Source: Anthonomus grandis grandis (taxonomy: Eukaryota > Arthropoda > Insecta > Coleoptera > Curculionidae). From it: a stretch of DNA of 64,000 bases. Made by a program: the position numbers and the translations under genes. The stretch spans positions 20,932,256-20,996,255 of the forward strand of contig NC_065561.1 of assembly GCF_022605725.1 (NCBI RefSeq). Reading direction: 5' to 3'. Positions 10,105 to 21,310 of the stretch are shown piece after piece (positions within the stretch are counted from its first letter, which is position 1; each line of letters begins with the position of its first letter). Below the pieces are notes generated by a model. That model ran no database searches and was not told the DNA's origin. It saw only the letters and a list, made by a program, of their open reading frames with translations.

Positions 10105-13100
10105 CTAATCGACCTTGACCACACTGTAAATCTTCCTAATGAACCAGAAGGAAGCAAAGAACCCTATGGTGCCCGTAAGTAAATTAAACAAAAACACCAT
10201 GATCAGCGTGTAACCGAAGTATAAAAATGTTGAGGCGGCATCCTCGATTTGCGATTTCGTGTAGAAGTAGTGACAGCAATACAAAAACAAATAAACCGCT
10301 GTAAAACCCGAGGTTAAATAAGACCTCCACCACCAATGATAATCCTCGGCGCACAAGTGGAAGTAGCACAACAGCACAGTGGTTTCCGCACAAGTGATCA
10401 CTAAGATTATAAAAACCAGAAAGAGAAACCCGAACATGTAGTACATCTGAGAGGACCAGAGGGAATTAAGTATGAAAAACAGCTGAATGAATATACAGCC
10501 GAAGGGCAAAACCCCTCCCATAACAATCCCGGGAATCGCTTGAGTATAAACCGACTGTTCGGGAATCAACCGCGGTATCTGATTGGTCCTCACTGGGTGT
10601 TCGATGGCGCGCTTCCTAAACCCGATAAAAGCCCCGACAAACGTTAGGGGTACGGATACCAACCACCACAAGGCCAACAAACCCACCAAAGTACTGAAAG
10701 GTATCGCCGCGGAACTACCTTTGGCCCACAGCACCAAATTCATGACGAAAAATAATGCGAAAACGATCCCCGGTGCGAGCATCGAGGTCAGCAGCACGTT
10801 CGATTTCCACTTTTCGCCTCCGAAACTTTTGTAGATGCGAGCGGAAACGTATCCGGCGGGCGAGCCGAGCAGCACGTACAGGACCATCGCGCAGGTCATG
10901 AGGGCTCCCCGATTCGCCGGGCTGAGGAACCCGAGACAGGCGAACGCGAGGGTCACGAGGGTCATGAAGAAAACTTGGACCCCGGACCCCAAGAGGACCG
11001 AGAGGAGCATTCCTTTGCGTGGGGGTCGGAACACGTCGCCGTGCACCAGTTTCCAACCGAATTCCTCCTGAAAAATAAAAGGGGGTTAGTTAGTCGAGAC
11101 GCTAATTATTTCGATCGATGGTGTATTAATGATTACAACCATACATTATGACAATTTACAATTTGGAAAGTTGCCAATGATTTTAGGGTCATCATCGCTT
11201 ATCTAATTCAAGGGTCGATGATATAAGCATCTACTGTTCAATAATCTACTGGTCTGATGATGTAAGTAGCAGTGAACTTTTCCCTGACAGTCAGTGGCGT
11301 AACCAGGGGGGGCAAAGGGGGCAATTGCCCCCCCCCAGAAAAGCTAGGGAGAAAAAACATAAAAAACATATATTGAGTTCTGCTAATAACGCAACATATT
11401 TAAGTAGTGCAATACAAAACGAAATATTATACAATATATTACGAAATTGCATGGGTGTTATTGAAAATGCTTACAATATTTTTAATACTCCCAAACGTCA
11501 AAATATTTTAACTAAAAAAGTAAATGAAATGCCGGATAATGAAAGATCAAGACGAGACAGATTAAAACAACTTTGTGCTACTAGATGGGTTCAAAGACAA
11601 GATTCAGTAAGCGTAATGAGAGAGCTTTTAAATTCTGTGGTATTGGCTTTAGAAGAAATAGCTGAGTGGCCAGACAAAGAGACGTCTACTTGTAGCAAGT
11701 TGTTACTAAACACCTTAAGTACATCAGAATTCCCCATTACTTTTTATGTAATTGAACATGTTTTTGCATTTACCACTCCATTATCAAAGTTGCTGCAATC
11801 AGTTAATATTGATTTAGGCAAAGCAATATTACTGGCTGAAGATTGCTTAAAAGAGCTTAAAGATTTACGTCATAAAGCAGATAATAGTTTTGCAACTATT
11901 TTTGCAGAGGCAAAAAAAAACAAATTATTTGGTTTAGAAATAACAAAACCACGCATAACTAGCAGACAAAAAAAAAGGGCAAATTTTGAAACTAACACAA
12001 CTGAAGAATATTTCAGAATATCAATATTTATTCCGTTTTTAAATTGCGTCTTATTACAATTAGAAGATATATTACAATCATTTAACTGTCTGATTCCATC
12101 AGTAAATAAGAAACTTGATAATCAACTTCAAAGTCTTAAGTATTTGGTAAATTTTTATAAAAATGATTTAGAAAATTGTTCATTTACTATGGTTTCTGCT
12201 GAACTCAAACTTTGGTATAGAAAATTTGAAGCCTGTGCACCAGAAAAATATCCGAGCTCCGCTCTCGATGCCCTAGTAATGTGTGATCAGGATATGTTTT
12301 CAAATATATTTATACTGTTAAAGATTTTTTGTACTTTACCTGTAAGCACAGCAACCCCTGAAAGAAAATCTTCAACACTTAAATTGTTAAAGACTTACCT
12401 ACGAAATACAATAAGTGAAGACAGATTAAATGGTTTAACTCTTCTGTATGTATATCCAGAAATCTCAGTTAGTGCCGAGGAAGTACTTAACGAAATGCAG
12501 CTTAAATCGAGGAAACTTAATATAGTTATTTAGTTTTATTTGGCTTTTTTTGGAGTTTTATATAGATCCCTAATTGAGTTTTGATCTTGTTTAGTTTTTT
12601 TAGAAGTCAATTTGTTTTTGTTACTTTAGAATAATTTTTTGTTTGCCTTGTGCCTGTTTTACTATCCATATATTATATTAGTATCTTTTATTTTTCATAA
12701 TTATTGTAGCTTTTAACTTAATAAAAGCATTTCAAAAACATGGTAATTGTTTCTCCCTTCCTGATGAATAATACCATATCTCCGATAATAGGCCAAAAAA
12801 ATTAACTAACATACACATATATACATAAGTTTATTGTATATTAAATGGAGATAAACCATGTTGCCCCCCCCAGGAATGAATCCTGGATACGCCACTGCTG
12901 ACAGTTATAATGTATACATACAGATGTGACCGAAGATTTAATGCAGTTGGTCTATCGAGGGGTTGTGGTGCATTGTTGGCACTTCGCTCCTTAAAAACCG
13001 AGATTATTGATGTTAGTAGCCTTTTCTCCATATCTAACTTAATTGACATAGTAGGTTGCAACAAGTGTTACTTTAATGATCATTTTATAGTTTACATTGT

Positions 13101-16100
13101 TGTTATTTACATTCCGCCCCAAATAACTAGCTTAATCTTTGAACAATATATATGAGCCCTGTCTCAGTGAAATTGGCCCAACTATCAAAACTAGGATTTT
13201 TTATGAAATTTGACATATTAGCGAAAACGTATTAAAAACTAAAAGGTATTTCTGATAACATATGATCTTTTTATTTAATATTAGCTTAAAATACTACATG
13301 TTTTATAACTGAGGAAAAATATCTTACAAAAATTCAAAAAATCTGTCGATTAATAAAAATCAACAAAACCAAATAGCAGCAAATTACCACTGCGTTACAT
13401 CGCCTTTTCGACTGATTATTGCTTTGATACGTCTTAACATAGCGTCAACTAAAGTTTGACAGTCATCTGGTGTAAAACTGTTCCAAATTTCTTGGAGACG
13501 GGTTCGCAATTCTGGAACGGTTCTTGCGGGAGTCGATCTGAGCTTCTTCTTCATGATATGCCACAAGGTTTCAATCGTCCACTCCAAAACTGGAATTATG
13601 TTTTCTAACATCCAATCTTTTACTTTTTTAGCCGTATGGCAAGCGGCACCATCTTGTTGGAAGACACATTCGATATTGTTTAAACGCATTTGTTCAATTT
13701 TCAAGCACATTAATGTACTTATCAGCAGGGCCAACTTCACTGAGACAGGTCTCATAGATATATGCTTAATGGTTACAGAAATGTTCTTGTAATGGCTGAT
13801 TTTAATGTGCCATCTTTTGATACTGATCAATCTAATAACAAGGCTCAAAGCTTGAAATCATTTGAAGACTTTGTTGACTTGAAGCAATTGAACTCTGTGG
13901 AACAATGAGCTAGTAACCCATGAGAATACACCCTTATTGGTTGAGGATACTCATCATCCTGCACCGGCAATGATTTTTGACTGGAGCTCAGTAATTTTCC
14001 AAAAAGTAGTTCATGTAAATCCTATAATTTTAGGAGAACTGATTTTCCCTCTCTTTATGCATCACTATATACACTAGCCATTCTTGGATACTTCGAACGA
14101 TGTAAATATGGCTTGAGCTCTATTTAAACAGTTCCACTGTGGTATTCCTCTAAACCTAAACTTAAAGGAGTGCCTCAGGGATCCGTTCTCGGGCCTATCC
14201 TGTTTCTTATATTTGTTAATGACCTACCAACTTGTCACCCTGATTGCACTTTCTATTTGTATGCTGATGATACTACATCCCTGTGTACTAATAGGAGTTG
14301 CGCAAACGTTTCGCTCAAGGCTCAAGAATCTTGTTCTCAGTTTAGAGACTGGGCCGTTTCCAATAGATTGTGCTTAAATGAGTCCAAAACTCAAAATATA
14401 ATTTTTTCCCTTCGGGACGTTGATTCCCAGCAACAATCTTTAGGTGTGTCTGTGGATTTTCTGGGTGTTAGATTGGATAGTGGTTTGACGTGGCAAGGTC
14501 ACATAGATGAATTGTCAACCAAATTATCAAGGTGTACTTTCCTGATTCGCAATTTGTCTGGGTCTGTCTCCGCAGGTACTCTCAGGACAGCTTACTTTGG
14601 ATATTTTCACTCTCTAATGACGTATAACTTACTAAACTGGGGTCATTCAGCGCATATGCCCAGGATTTTTGCATTGCACCGTCGATGTCTGCGAGTGATT
14701 GCGCAGATTGGATACAGGGATTGTTGTAGGGTCCACTTCAGGCTTCTAAGAGTTCTCACCTTACCAAGCGCCTTCATAATTCTGTGCCTTGTATTCATTA
14801 GGGAAAACCTACCCAGGTTTGCGACTCATGCTAGCACTCACAGTCATGACACCAGAAATAGCGGCTTCTTGGTGGCACCATTTAGGAGACTCGAGCGTAC
14901 CCGTAATGGCGTGTCTTATTATGGAATTAAGTTCTTTAATGTCCTGCCGGTCTCCGTTAAGGATTTGCCTCTTAATGCTTATAAGACAAAGGTAAAACAT
15001 TTTTTAGTCACCAATGCTTTTTATTCATTTGAGGAATTCCTGAGCTCAAATTTCAGTGCTATTGCATAGGCTGGGTCTCTTGACTTTTAGTGTTAAGTGT
15101 TTTTAAGCATTACTTTTTAGGCTTATATGTGTTTTATTTTTGTTCTTAGGTAAAACGAATTTTACAGTTTAATACTTTTATTTGGAGTTATATTTTTGAC
15201 TGACTTGTGTAAAAGCTTTATACTTTTTGGCATGAATAAATAAATAAATAAAGAGAAATACTATCGGGCTTATAATAGAAGATCAAGTAATAATTAATAT
15301 CTTACTGAATTTAAAAGGCTCAGATAGATACTTGCTACAAATCCTACATAACTGATGTTCAAGACAACATATCTCTCAAAATCCCACATTATTTTGGTCT
15401 CATGTGCAAACAAAAAAGGGTTGTTCGAGAATACCAGGTAAAATGCATGAGGGTCCAGAAAGGCATGAAAGTCCAGAGCAGATAGTTGATGCGTTTGCAT
15501 CGTATTACTGAAGTGTGTATGCCCTTAATGATAATGATTCTTTGTCATTTAATCCGGATGTTTACGACTACACAATAGCTGATTGCACCTTACATATTGC
15601 AGAGTTCTCTGATTTGGAGATTGAGGATGCTCTTAAAAAAAATTAAGAACAAGTGCAGCTCGGGTCATGATCAAATACCCTGTTTCTTGCTGAGGGATTG
15701 TTGTGCCATTTTCTGTAGATGTCCCCTTGGATTTCTCTTCAATTTATCTTTGAAGACCTGCACTTTTCCTTCCTGTTGGAAGCTGGCTAGGGTGTGCCCA
15801 ATATTTAAAAAGGGGGAGATTGCTGACATTGCCAAACTACAGGCCAATCTCTGTTCTTTGCAAAAGGCATTTGAAAGGGTCCTGTACGACCGCATCTTTC
15901 CCGCGGTTTACAGACTTATTACCGTACAGCAGCATCGCTTTATGCCTCAGCGTTCTTCAATGTCTAATCTGCTTCAACTGACCCAGTTCTTGACTGATAC
16001 GATTGAAGTCATGTATACGGACTTCTCAAAGGCTTTTGATCGGATTGAGATCATTTCGTTGTGCTTCAAAAGTTATGCGTTTTAGGTTTTAGTAAATCTC

Positions 16101-19100
16101 TTATCCTATTTTTTAAATCGTACCTTTCATCACGACATACAATGGTTTTAAATCGAACCTGTATATGTGGCGTCACCTGGAGTTCCCCAAGGGTCAAACA
16201 TAGGACCATTGTTGTTCTTGCTTTTCATTATTAATGAAATTTTGCTGATGACTTTAAATTGTACAGAGGAATTGACAGTCTTAATAATGTTTTCTCCTGC
16301 ATGACTGGTGTGTAACCAACAAATTGGAATTAACTATTAACCCACTGTTTTACAAATATAACATTGATCACGAAAATCTAGTGCGTTGCAAAAGTATCAC
16401 CTTTGACACTCAATGAACTTTTATTCCACACATTCAATCAGTTGTATCATCGGCAAATAAAGTTTTAGGGTTCATAATGAGAAATTGCAGATTAAAATAC
16501 TGTTTTACTCATTGGTGCGGTCAAGGCTCGAGTATTGCTGCCTGGTATGGTATCCTATTTACCAGGTCCATATTGATGCCCTGGAAGAAGATTCCTCAAG
16601 TTTTTGCTTTTTAGAGGGAGTGGTATTAATTCGCAAAGAAGAATTGATTATAGCATTTTTGTACGACAGTTTAACATTGATTCACTAGACTCCAGAAGAT
16701 CGCTTATACCTCTTAATTTTCTTTACAAACTCCTTCATAACGAATAGTTTGATTCTTCTTATTTGTTATCGATGTTAAGCTTTCGGATACCACGCATTAA
16801 ATCGCGACTATCTGTAATAAGGCTTCTAGAACCAATGTCACTAGAAAATCACCTGTTTTTATAATGACCACAAATTTTACAAAATATTTCTCATTTGTGT
16901 GACGTGCATATCTGTACTCTTAAGCCACTGGGTATTACTGTCATGCATAATTTTTTAAGTTTATATTAAATATAAATAAAATAAAACAAATTTTGTTGAC
17001 TGTTGTACCCAAATAAGGTAACTTAATTAAAGTAAGGCCTTTCTGAGTAATTGAAGAATAACATATAGTTTGAACTTACCTGTGCATCTTCGCCATTGTC
17101 TATTTGATTATAACGCGCGATATCCTTGTACAAAGTCCTCAACAGGATCATCGCGACCATTCCAGATAAAAACAGCACGATAACCAGGGAGTTTAGGATA
17201 CTGAACCATTGGATGTTGGTGTAAGGCATCGATTCCAAAATATAGTCCCATCTCGACGACCACTTTACGTTGTTGTTTTCTAAGAAGGTTACCGAGTAGG
17301 TGTACGTTATTTCGAACTTCTCGTTCTTTCCAAGGGGCTTCAACGGAAAACGTAGAGGTTCCGGGTTCTGAAGGTTACATTTGGCACTGTAAAACAAGAA
17401 CAGATCAAACTTATCCAATCAAAATAAATTATTTTGATATATTGAAATTATTAAACATTCCAACCTTAGAAAATTAGTTTTAGGGTTCTTTAGAGAAACA
17501 GGTGTAGAAATTGATTTTATTTAGAAACATCAAGTAAAAATTCTTGTTTAAATAGGCCAATAAGAAGAATTTCTCAAAGATATTGATTTTTTTCCCTCAT
17601 CTGTCATTTAAGGTGATTTTTTTGTGTTTTGTATAGTCAAAGGTTTAATAATTATGAAATAATTAATCTAGGAAATGTATATTATTATTATAACACAATA
17701 AATCCGTTAATAAACACTTCTATTTTATTCTATTAGAATTGATTACTTACGCTCTATGGTCAATGCTCCTTGGAATAACCTTAACAGAGATAATTCTTCC
17801 TCCGTTACTCCCGAACTTGCTGCCCCACTCCTCTTTCTGTCCAGAATGATAGGATATAACCAAATCAACATGGTTAAATATATAAAACGCGTCCTCCTGT
17901 CCGATTTCCGGTACACACGTCGTCCTTTTATTCATCGTATAACAGCCCATTTGAAAACCAGTGCTGCAATACACCCTATTATCTTTGGTATCGAAGCAAC
18001 TTGTTACAGGCATATTATCGACGATCCAATGATGTTTATAGTTGAGACTTATGGCTTTTCTCATGGTGGATAATAAACGGTTGTCGCCATTGGTGCTACC
18101 GTCGTATTTTTTTGTGCACACTTCAACGCAAGTTTCGTTTTTCATAAATTCGATTTTGTACGGAGACGGTCTGATACGTTCTCCAAACACTACTTGGCCC
18201 AAGTTTTCCACCGGGGATTTGGAATCGTCATCGGGGAGACAAAAGTCGAAGTAACTGTATTCGTATGGGATTGCGCTCTCTTCTGTATTGAGGCGGTTCA
18301 CATAAAGTTTTACATCAGACTAAAAATTTAATAAAATTTCCTCTTTTACTGGTTACAATAAATGAGCAAAATTTAGTTTGTTTTCTTATACCATTAAAAC
18401 CTGATTTAGTAGTGTTATAGGTTTAACCGAGAAAAGAACACAGTGAGGGAATATTTAAGATTTTTTGAGGAAATTACTAAACAATATAAAAACAAATATT
18501 GTTTTCATATTGTTTAGGCGTCCCTTACTACAAAAGCTGGGAACTACAGACTGTAATGAAAAAAAAACAGATATTGCTGCTTTAAAGGTCAAATGAATAA
18601 AATGGCATAGACTTAAAAACATCTAAACTAGCTTAAGAACTATGTGAAGTCAACTTTTTGAAACTATTAAATATTGTCAAAACCTCAATTTACCTATATC
18701 TATCTCTAAGACTACCTTGGTTCATTATTACATTTACTGAGTCCAAAAATTTACAATCACCTGAAATCAGCAGTCTGAAATTGATAAATTCTTGCTGTAT
18801 ATGTTGAATATATCAAAGTGCTCACAACGTTTATTTAAATTCATAAAACAAATACCAGGTTTAACAGTTAGGAATATAAAGAAGTGGATAATTATGAGAC
18901 CATGAAGGCCAAATAAAGATGAACACTCAAGGCTTTTTATAAATCCATTAAGTACTTTAACAGCAAAACAGACATCATAGTATTCGTTTTTTACTAGCTC
19001 AGATATATTTATTGAATTACATAGTTGGCTCAATATTAAGTGAAATACCTTGGCATGACAATTTATACCTGACGTATTTAATAAACTTGTACCATCTCTA

Positions 19101-20847
19101 GACACTTTACTACCTCTTTTAATGAATCCCAGCATTCTATTTGTTCTGCCCACAATAATGTCATAGGGTTGTGAAAATGTAATGTTATTATCTAAGTAAA
19201 CATCAAGATTTTTGATTATAGATACTGTGCAGGTACTGGTCCAATTAATCTGCTAAATTGCATAAAGTAGTATTTGGATATATTAAGACACATGTTATTT
19301 CTATGTCACAAATTGAAAAAACTTACTGATTGACCAGAAGTAGATCTATGTTGGAAGGTAGTAATTATTTTATTAAAAACTCCGGACAGAATTTTTTCAA
19401 TATAGTGTTCAAACACTTTGGATATAGCTGATAATAATTGGTAAAGTATTTGAATTGTTGCTGGTACCTAGAAATGTTATACCTATTGAAAAAGTAACAA
19501 GACCAGTGTTGTATTCTGAATATTAGACCAATAAATACATTACTGGTCTATGAAAAAGGTTTAGAATTAGTTGTTAAAGATCAATTGCTCAATTTTCTTG
19601 AGAAAAAATTGTAATTTTCAATGTCATCATGGAAAGTTGTTGGAGTTGTTTTTCTTGATTTTAGTAGAGCCTTTGAGACTGTATATATTGATCTTTTGAT
19701 ATTAAAAATGGCTAACTATGGCATTTCTGGTAAGGTTTTAAAAATACATAGATTTTGAGCAAGCAGGTCTCTATTAGGCCCATTTTTTTGTTATTTATAA
19801 ATGATATAATTTCTCATACTCTTCAACTGAAATATCTGGCTGATTTAGAACTAAACGCAAATATAAAAAAATAGATATACATTTTCTACAAATCATCTTT
19901 GTCAAATGAATATCAACAAAAATGTGTCAAGCAAGTAATCGGACATGTTGAATTAAAGTATTTAGGAGTAATGCTGGATCCTGAGTTAAATCTGTCTTTA
20001 CGATGTGAATATGTAGAAGGAAAAATAGCAAAACAAACTGTTTTTTGGCTCAGAATAAACAACAAAGTCTTAATAATTACCGCTTATTTCCATCACTATA
20101 GTTTTCTAAAGACAAGTCAACATGAGAAACTGCAAAACCTTTACGAAAGAGCTGTATTACTTTGCAAGAGAACACTAATTAGAACTATGCCACATACTCT
20201 CAATTTAATAAATCTAGAGCGAAGAACAACATATAGTAAGCTATGTGAGATTTATAAATTAATAATTAATATGATGCCTTCTTATGTGACAAATGAAATT
20301 ACATATTAGCATTATTTGGACCCTAATTGTAAGAGCTTACTTTTGCTAATAAAGAGTTCGATATACATGTTCCACTAAAGCAAAAACACAGCTTCCCGGA
20401 AGTCTTGATCTTTTAAAGAATTCTTTTAGTAATCAGAATTGTGATGCAAATCTTATTCTGTTACAAAGCATATAATTGATGATAACTTTCAAGTCTTAAT
20501 TCTCTCATGAGACATGACATGATAATAAATCCTTATTATTGTTTAATTAAACTCTAAACTGTGCAAGTCGCTTAAAAAAGTCACCGATAACTGATATTGT
20601 GAAATACTTCTATTGACTCCCCTTCAGACAATAGATCTTATTATGACTATGCACAGTTAATACTAAACTTTGTTGTTGGAAAGCAAACTTCTAAACTAAT
20701 AACAAATAATCAGGTTCTACTCACTTTACAAGTGGGTTGTTCGTCCTTCTTCTTACAATAGTTAACGGGAGCCAATCCGGGCAAATAAAAACATTCTATG
20801 CAAATTAGATTGGCAAAAACTAATGCTACCGCTGGTCTAATCTTCAT
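10105..20847 (-). CDS. TM9SF2: TM9SF2, nine-pass endomembrane protein
   Basis: Four exons join to 653 aa: 20847-20725, 18319-17751, 17386-17080, 11067-10105 (human TM9SF2 is 663 aa). Exon 1 starts with a signal peptide (MKIRPAVALVFANLICIECF), followed by the family's FYLPGLAPVNYC. The luminal domain occupies exons 1-3. The first membrane span is near residue 291 and eight more follow in exon 4. The protein ends in KIYSVVKVD, the C-terminal retrieval-type signal characteristic of TM9SF2. It belongs to the nonaspanin family of Golgi/endosomal proteins, which help sort membrane proteins with glycine-rich transmembrane segments and influence glycosylation. The last coding exon is strikingly CpG-rich compared with the rest. 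Intron 3 (6 kb) is filled with nested transposons and intron 1 (2.4 kb) with LINE remnants. Confidence 0.95.
11292..12897 (+). mobile_element. hAT transposon with intact ends and 8-bp TSD
   Basis: The 1606-bp element starts CAGTGGCGTAACCAGG and ends with the complement of CAGTGGCGTATCCAGG. It is flanked on both sides by CTGACAGT (11284-11291 and 12898-12905), the 8-bp target duplication expected for hAT. Next to the left terminus is a palindrome, GGGGGCAATTGCCCCC (11317-11332). The copy is internally deleted: it carries only the C-terminal part of a transposase. Confidence 0.93.
11325..12533 (+). pseudogene. hAT transposase, C-terminal part only
   Basis: An open frame of about 400 codons without internal stops, of the ZMYM/DUF4371-like hAT type. 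CATRWVQRQDSV near residue 85 and the dimerisation segment LPVSTATPERKSSTLKLLKT near residue 340 are diagnostic. The N-terminal zinc finger and the first part of the DDE domain are missing, and the frame starts without ATG within the terminal region. Some deleted hAT copies are mobilised in trans; whether this one was is unknown. It is not a host gene, because it lies between the terminal repeats. Confidence 0.85.
13153..13754 (-). mobile_element. Deleted Tc1/mariner element with TA duplication
   Basis: The terminal inverted repeats match over about 27 bases with two mismatches: the left end begins TGAGCCCTGTCTCAGTGAA and the right end is its near complement (13729-13754). TA flanks both sides (13151-13152, 13755-13756). 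The minus strand of the interior encodes the C-terminal half of a Tc1-like transposase: FQQDGAACHTAKKVKDWMLE (second catalytic Asp) and IETLWHIMKKKLRSTP (third catalytic residue, Glu), with the intervening PSQSPDLNP-type stretch lost. The N-terminal half is absent. Confidence 0.85.
15290..16985 (+). mobile_element. Second LINE in TM9SF2 intron 3
   Basis: It begins about 40 bp after the previous LINE tail. Translated pieces: NPTLFWSHVQTKKG and IVDAFASYY (15380-15510), CSSGHDQIPCFLLRDC (about 15655), WKLARVCPIFKKG (about 15780), MYTDFSKAFDRI (about 16015), then an ADDF-type remnant near 16245 and LVRSRLEYCCLVWYP near 16500. There are many frameshifts and stops. It ends near an AAATAAAATAAAA tail around 16970-16985. 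Confidence 0.78.
18767..19260 (-). mobile_element. LINE 3'-part fragment (minus)
   Basis: The minus-strand frame reads RTNRMLGFIKRGSK, matching the thumb-region NRMLGFIxR motif of Jockey-type LINEs, and further on YYDVCFAVKVLNGFI, matching the usual YDxCFxxKxLNG segment. It is degenerate and lies in TM9SF2 intron 1. Confidence 0.6.
19600..20330 (+). mobile_element. LINE fragment (plus)
   Basis: GVVFLDFSRAFETVYIDLLI (about 19640) is the catalytic palm motif A of a non-LTR reverse transcriptase. It is followed by remnants of GPFFCYL and by LKYLGVMLDPELNL (about 19950) from the thumb region. Several stops and frameshifts are present. It lies opposite in orientation to the neighbouring fragment at 18767-19260. 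Confidence 0.65.
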
Positions 20848-21310
20848 TTTATCGAATATCTTCTAGTTCATTTGTATCAGAAAAACGCTAAAGGGAATTT
20901 GAAAACTACCACGTATATTTCGGTAACGTCACCTCTTTAGTTATACAAAAAAAACTTTTATCACTGCTTCAGACAACAGCGGATTTGTGCCACTCAAAGA
21001 TAAAAAAAAATCACGGTTATTTCTCAATATTTATATTAGTTTTACGTTATAAATAATGCAAATAACCGCCGGCTTATTAGTAAAATTAACTGATTTCGTA
21101 AAAAACCATGTTTACAATTCGAAAAAATCGAGATTTGCCTCAAAGAGCTCCCCTTTGCCAAGTACAGTTTGACGTTTGAGTGACATATGTCATATGTTAA
21201 GGTTATAGTCACTTTTTTCAAGCGAACAACCTAACCTGCATACTGAAGGAGAGTTTAGACACATAGAGTTAAGCCCGATTCACAAGCCGACGATTTTCTA
21301 AGGATGTTAA
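20848..21310. promoter_or_regulatory. Probable TM9SF2 upstream region
   Basis: This stretch lies directly upstream of the TM9SF2 start codon and ends at a TTAA that borders the piggyBac relic. It includes the near-palindromic TGACATATGTCATATGT around 21180-21197. I see no certain TATA or initiator element. Confidence 0.3.

Larger units (their letters stand above)
11200..15252 (+). mobile_element. LINE, interrupted by hAT and Tc1 elements
   Basis: A Jockey/CR1-type non-LTR element lying antisense in TM9SF2 intron 3. Its endonuclease reads SDDVSSSELFPDS up to 11291, resumes after the hAT element with YNVY and then RRFNAVGLSRG near 12930, and continues to IVYIVVIYIPPQ near 13100. After the Tc1 element come RNVLVMADFNVPSFDTD (13780 on) and ALAMIFDW-like text. 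A deletion near 14150 has removed most of the fingers region. From 14165 a 299-codon open frame carries PQGSVLGPILFLIFVNDLP, the catalytic YADDTT and the thumb. It ends with (AAAT)n at 15234-15252. Confidence 0.82.

Noticed and set aside
10583..11071. Antisense and alternate-frame open frames over the last TM9SF2 exon
   Set aside because: They are shadows produced by the GC-rich, stop-poor TM9SF2 coding sequence.
11325..12533. 400-codon open frame as a possible host gene
   Set aside because: It lies wholly between hAT terminal repeats with an 8-bp target duplication, lacks an ATG and matches only the C-terminal part of hAT transposases.
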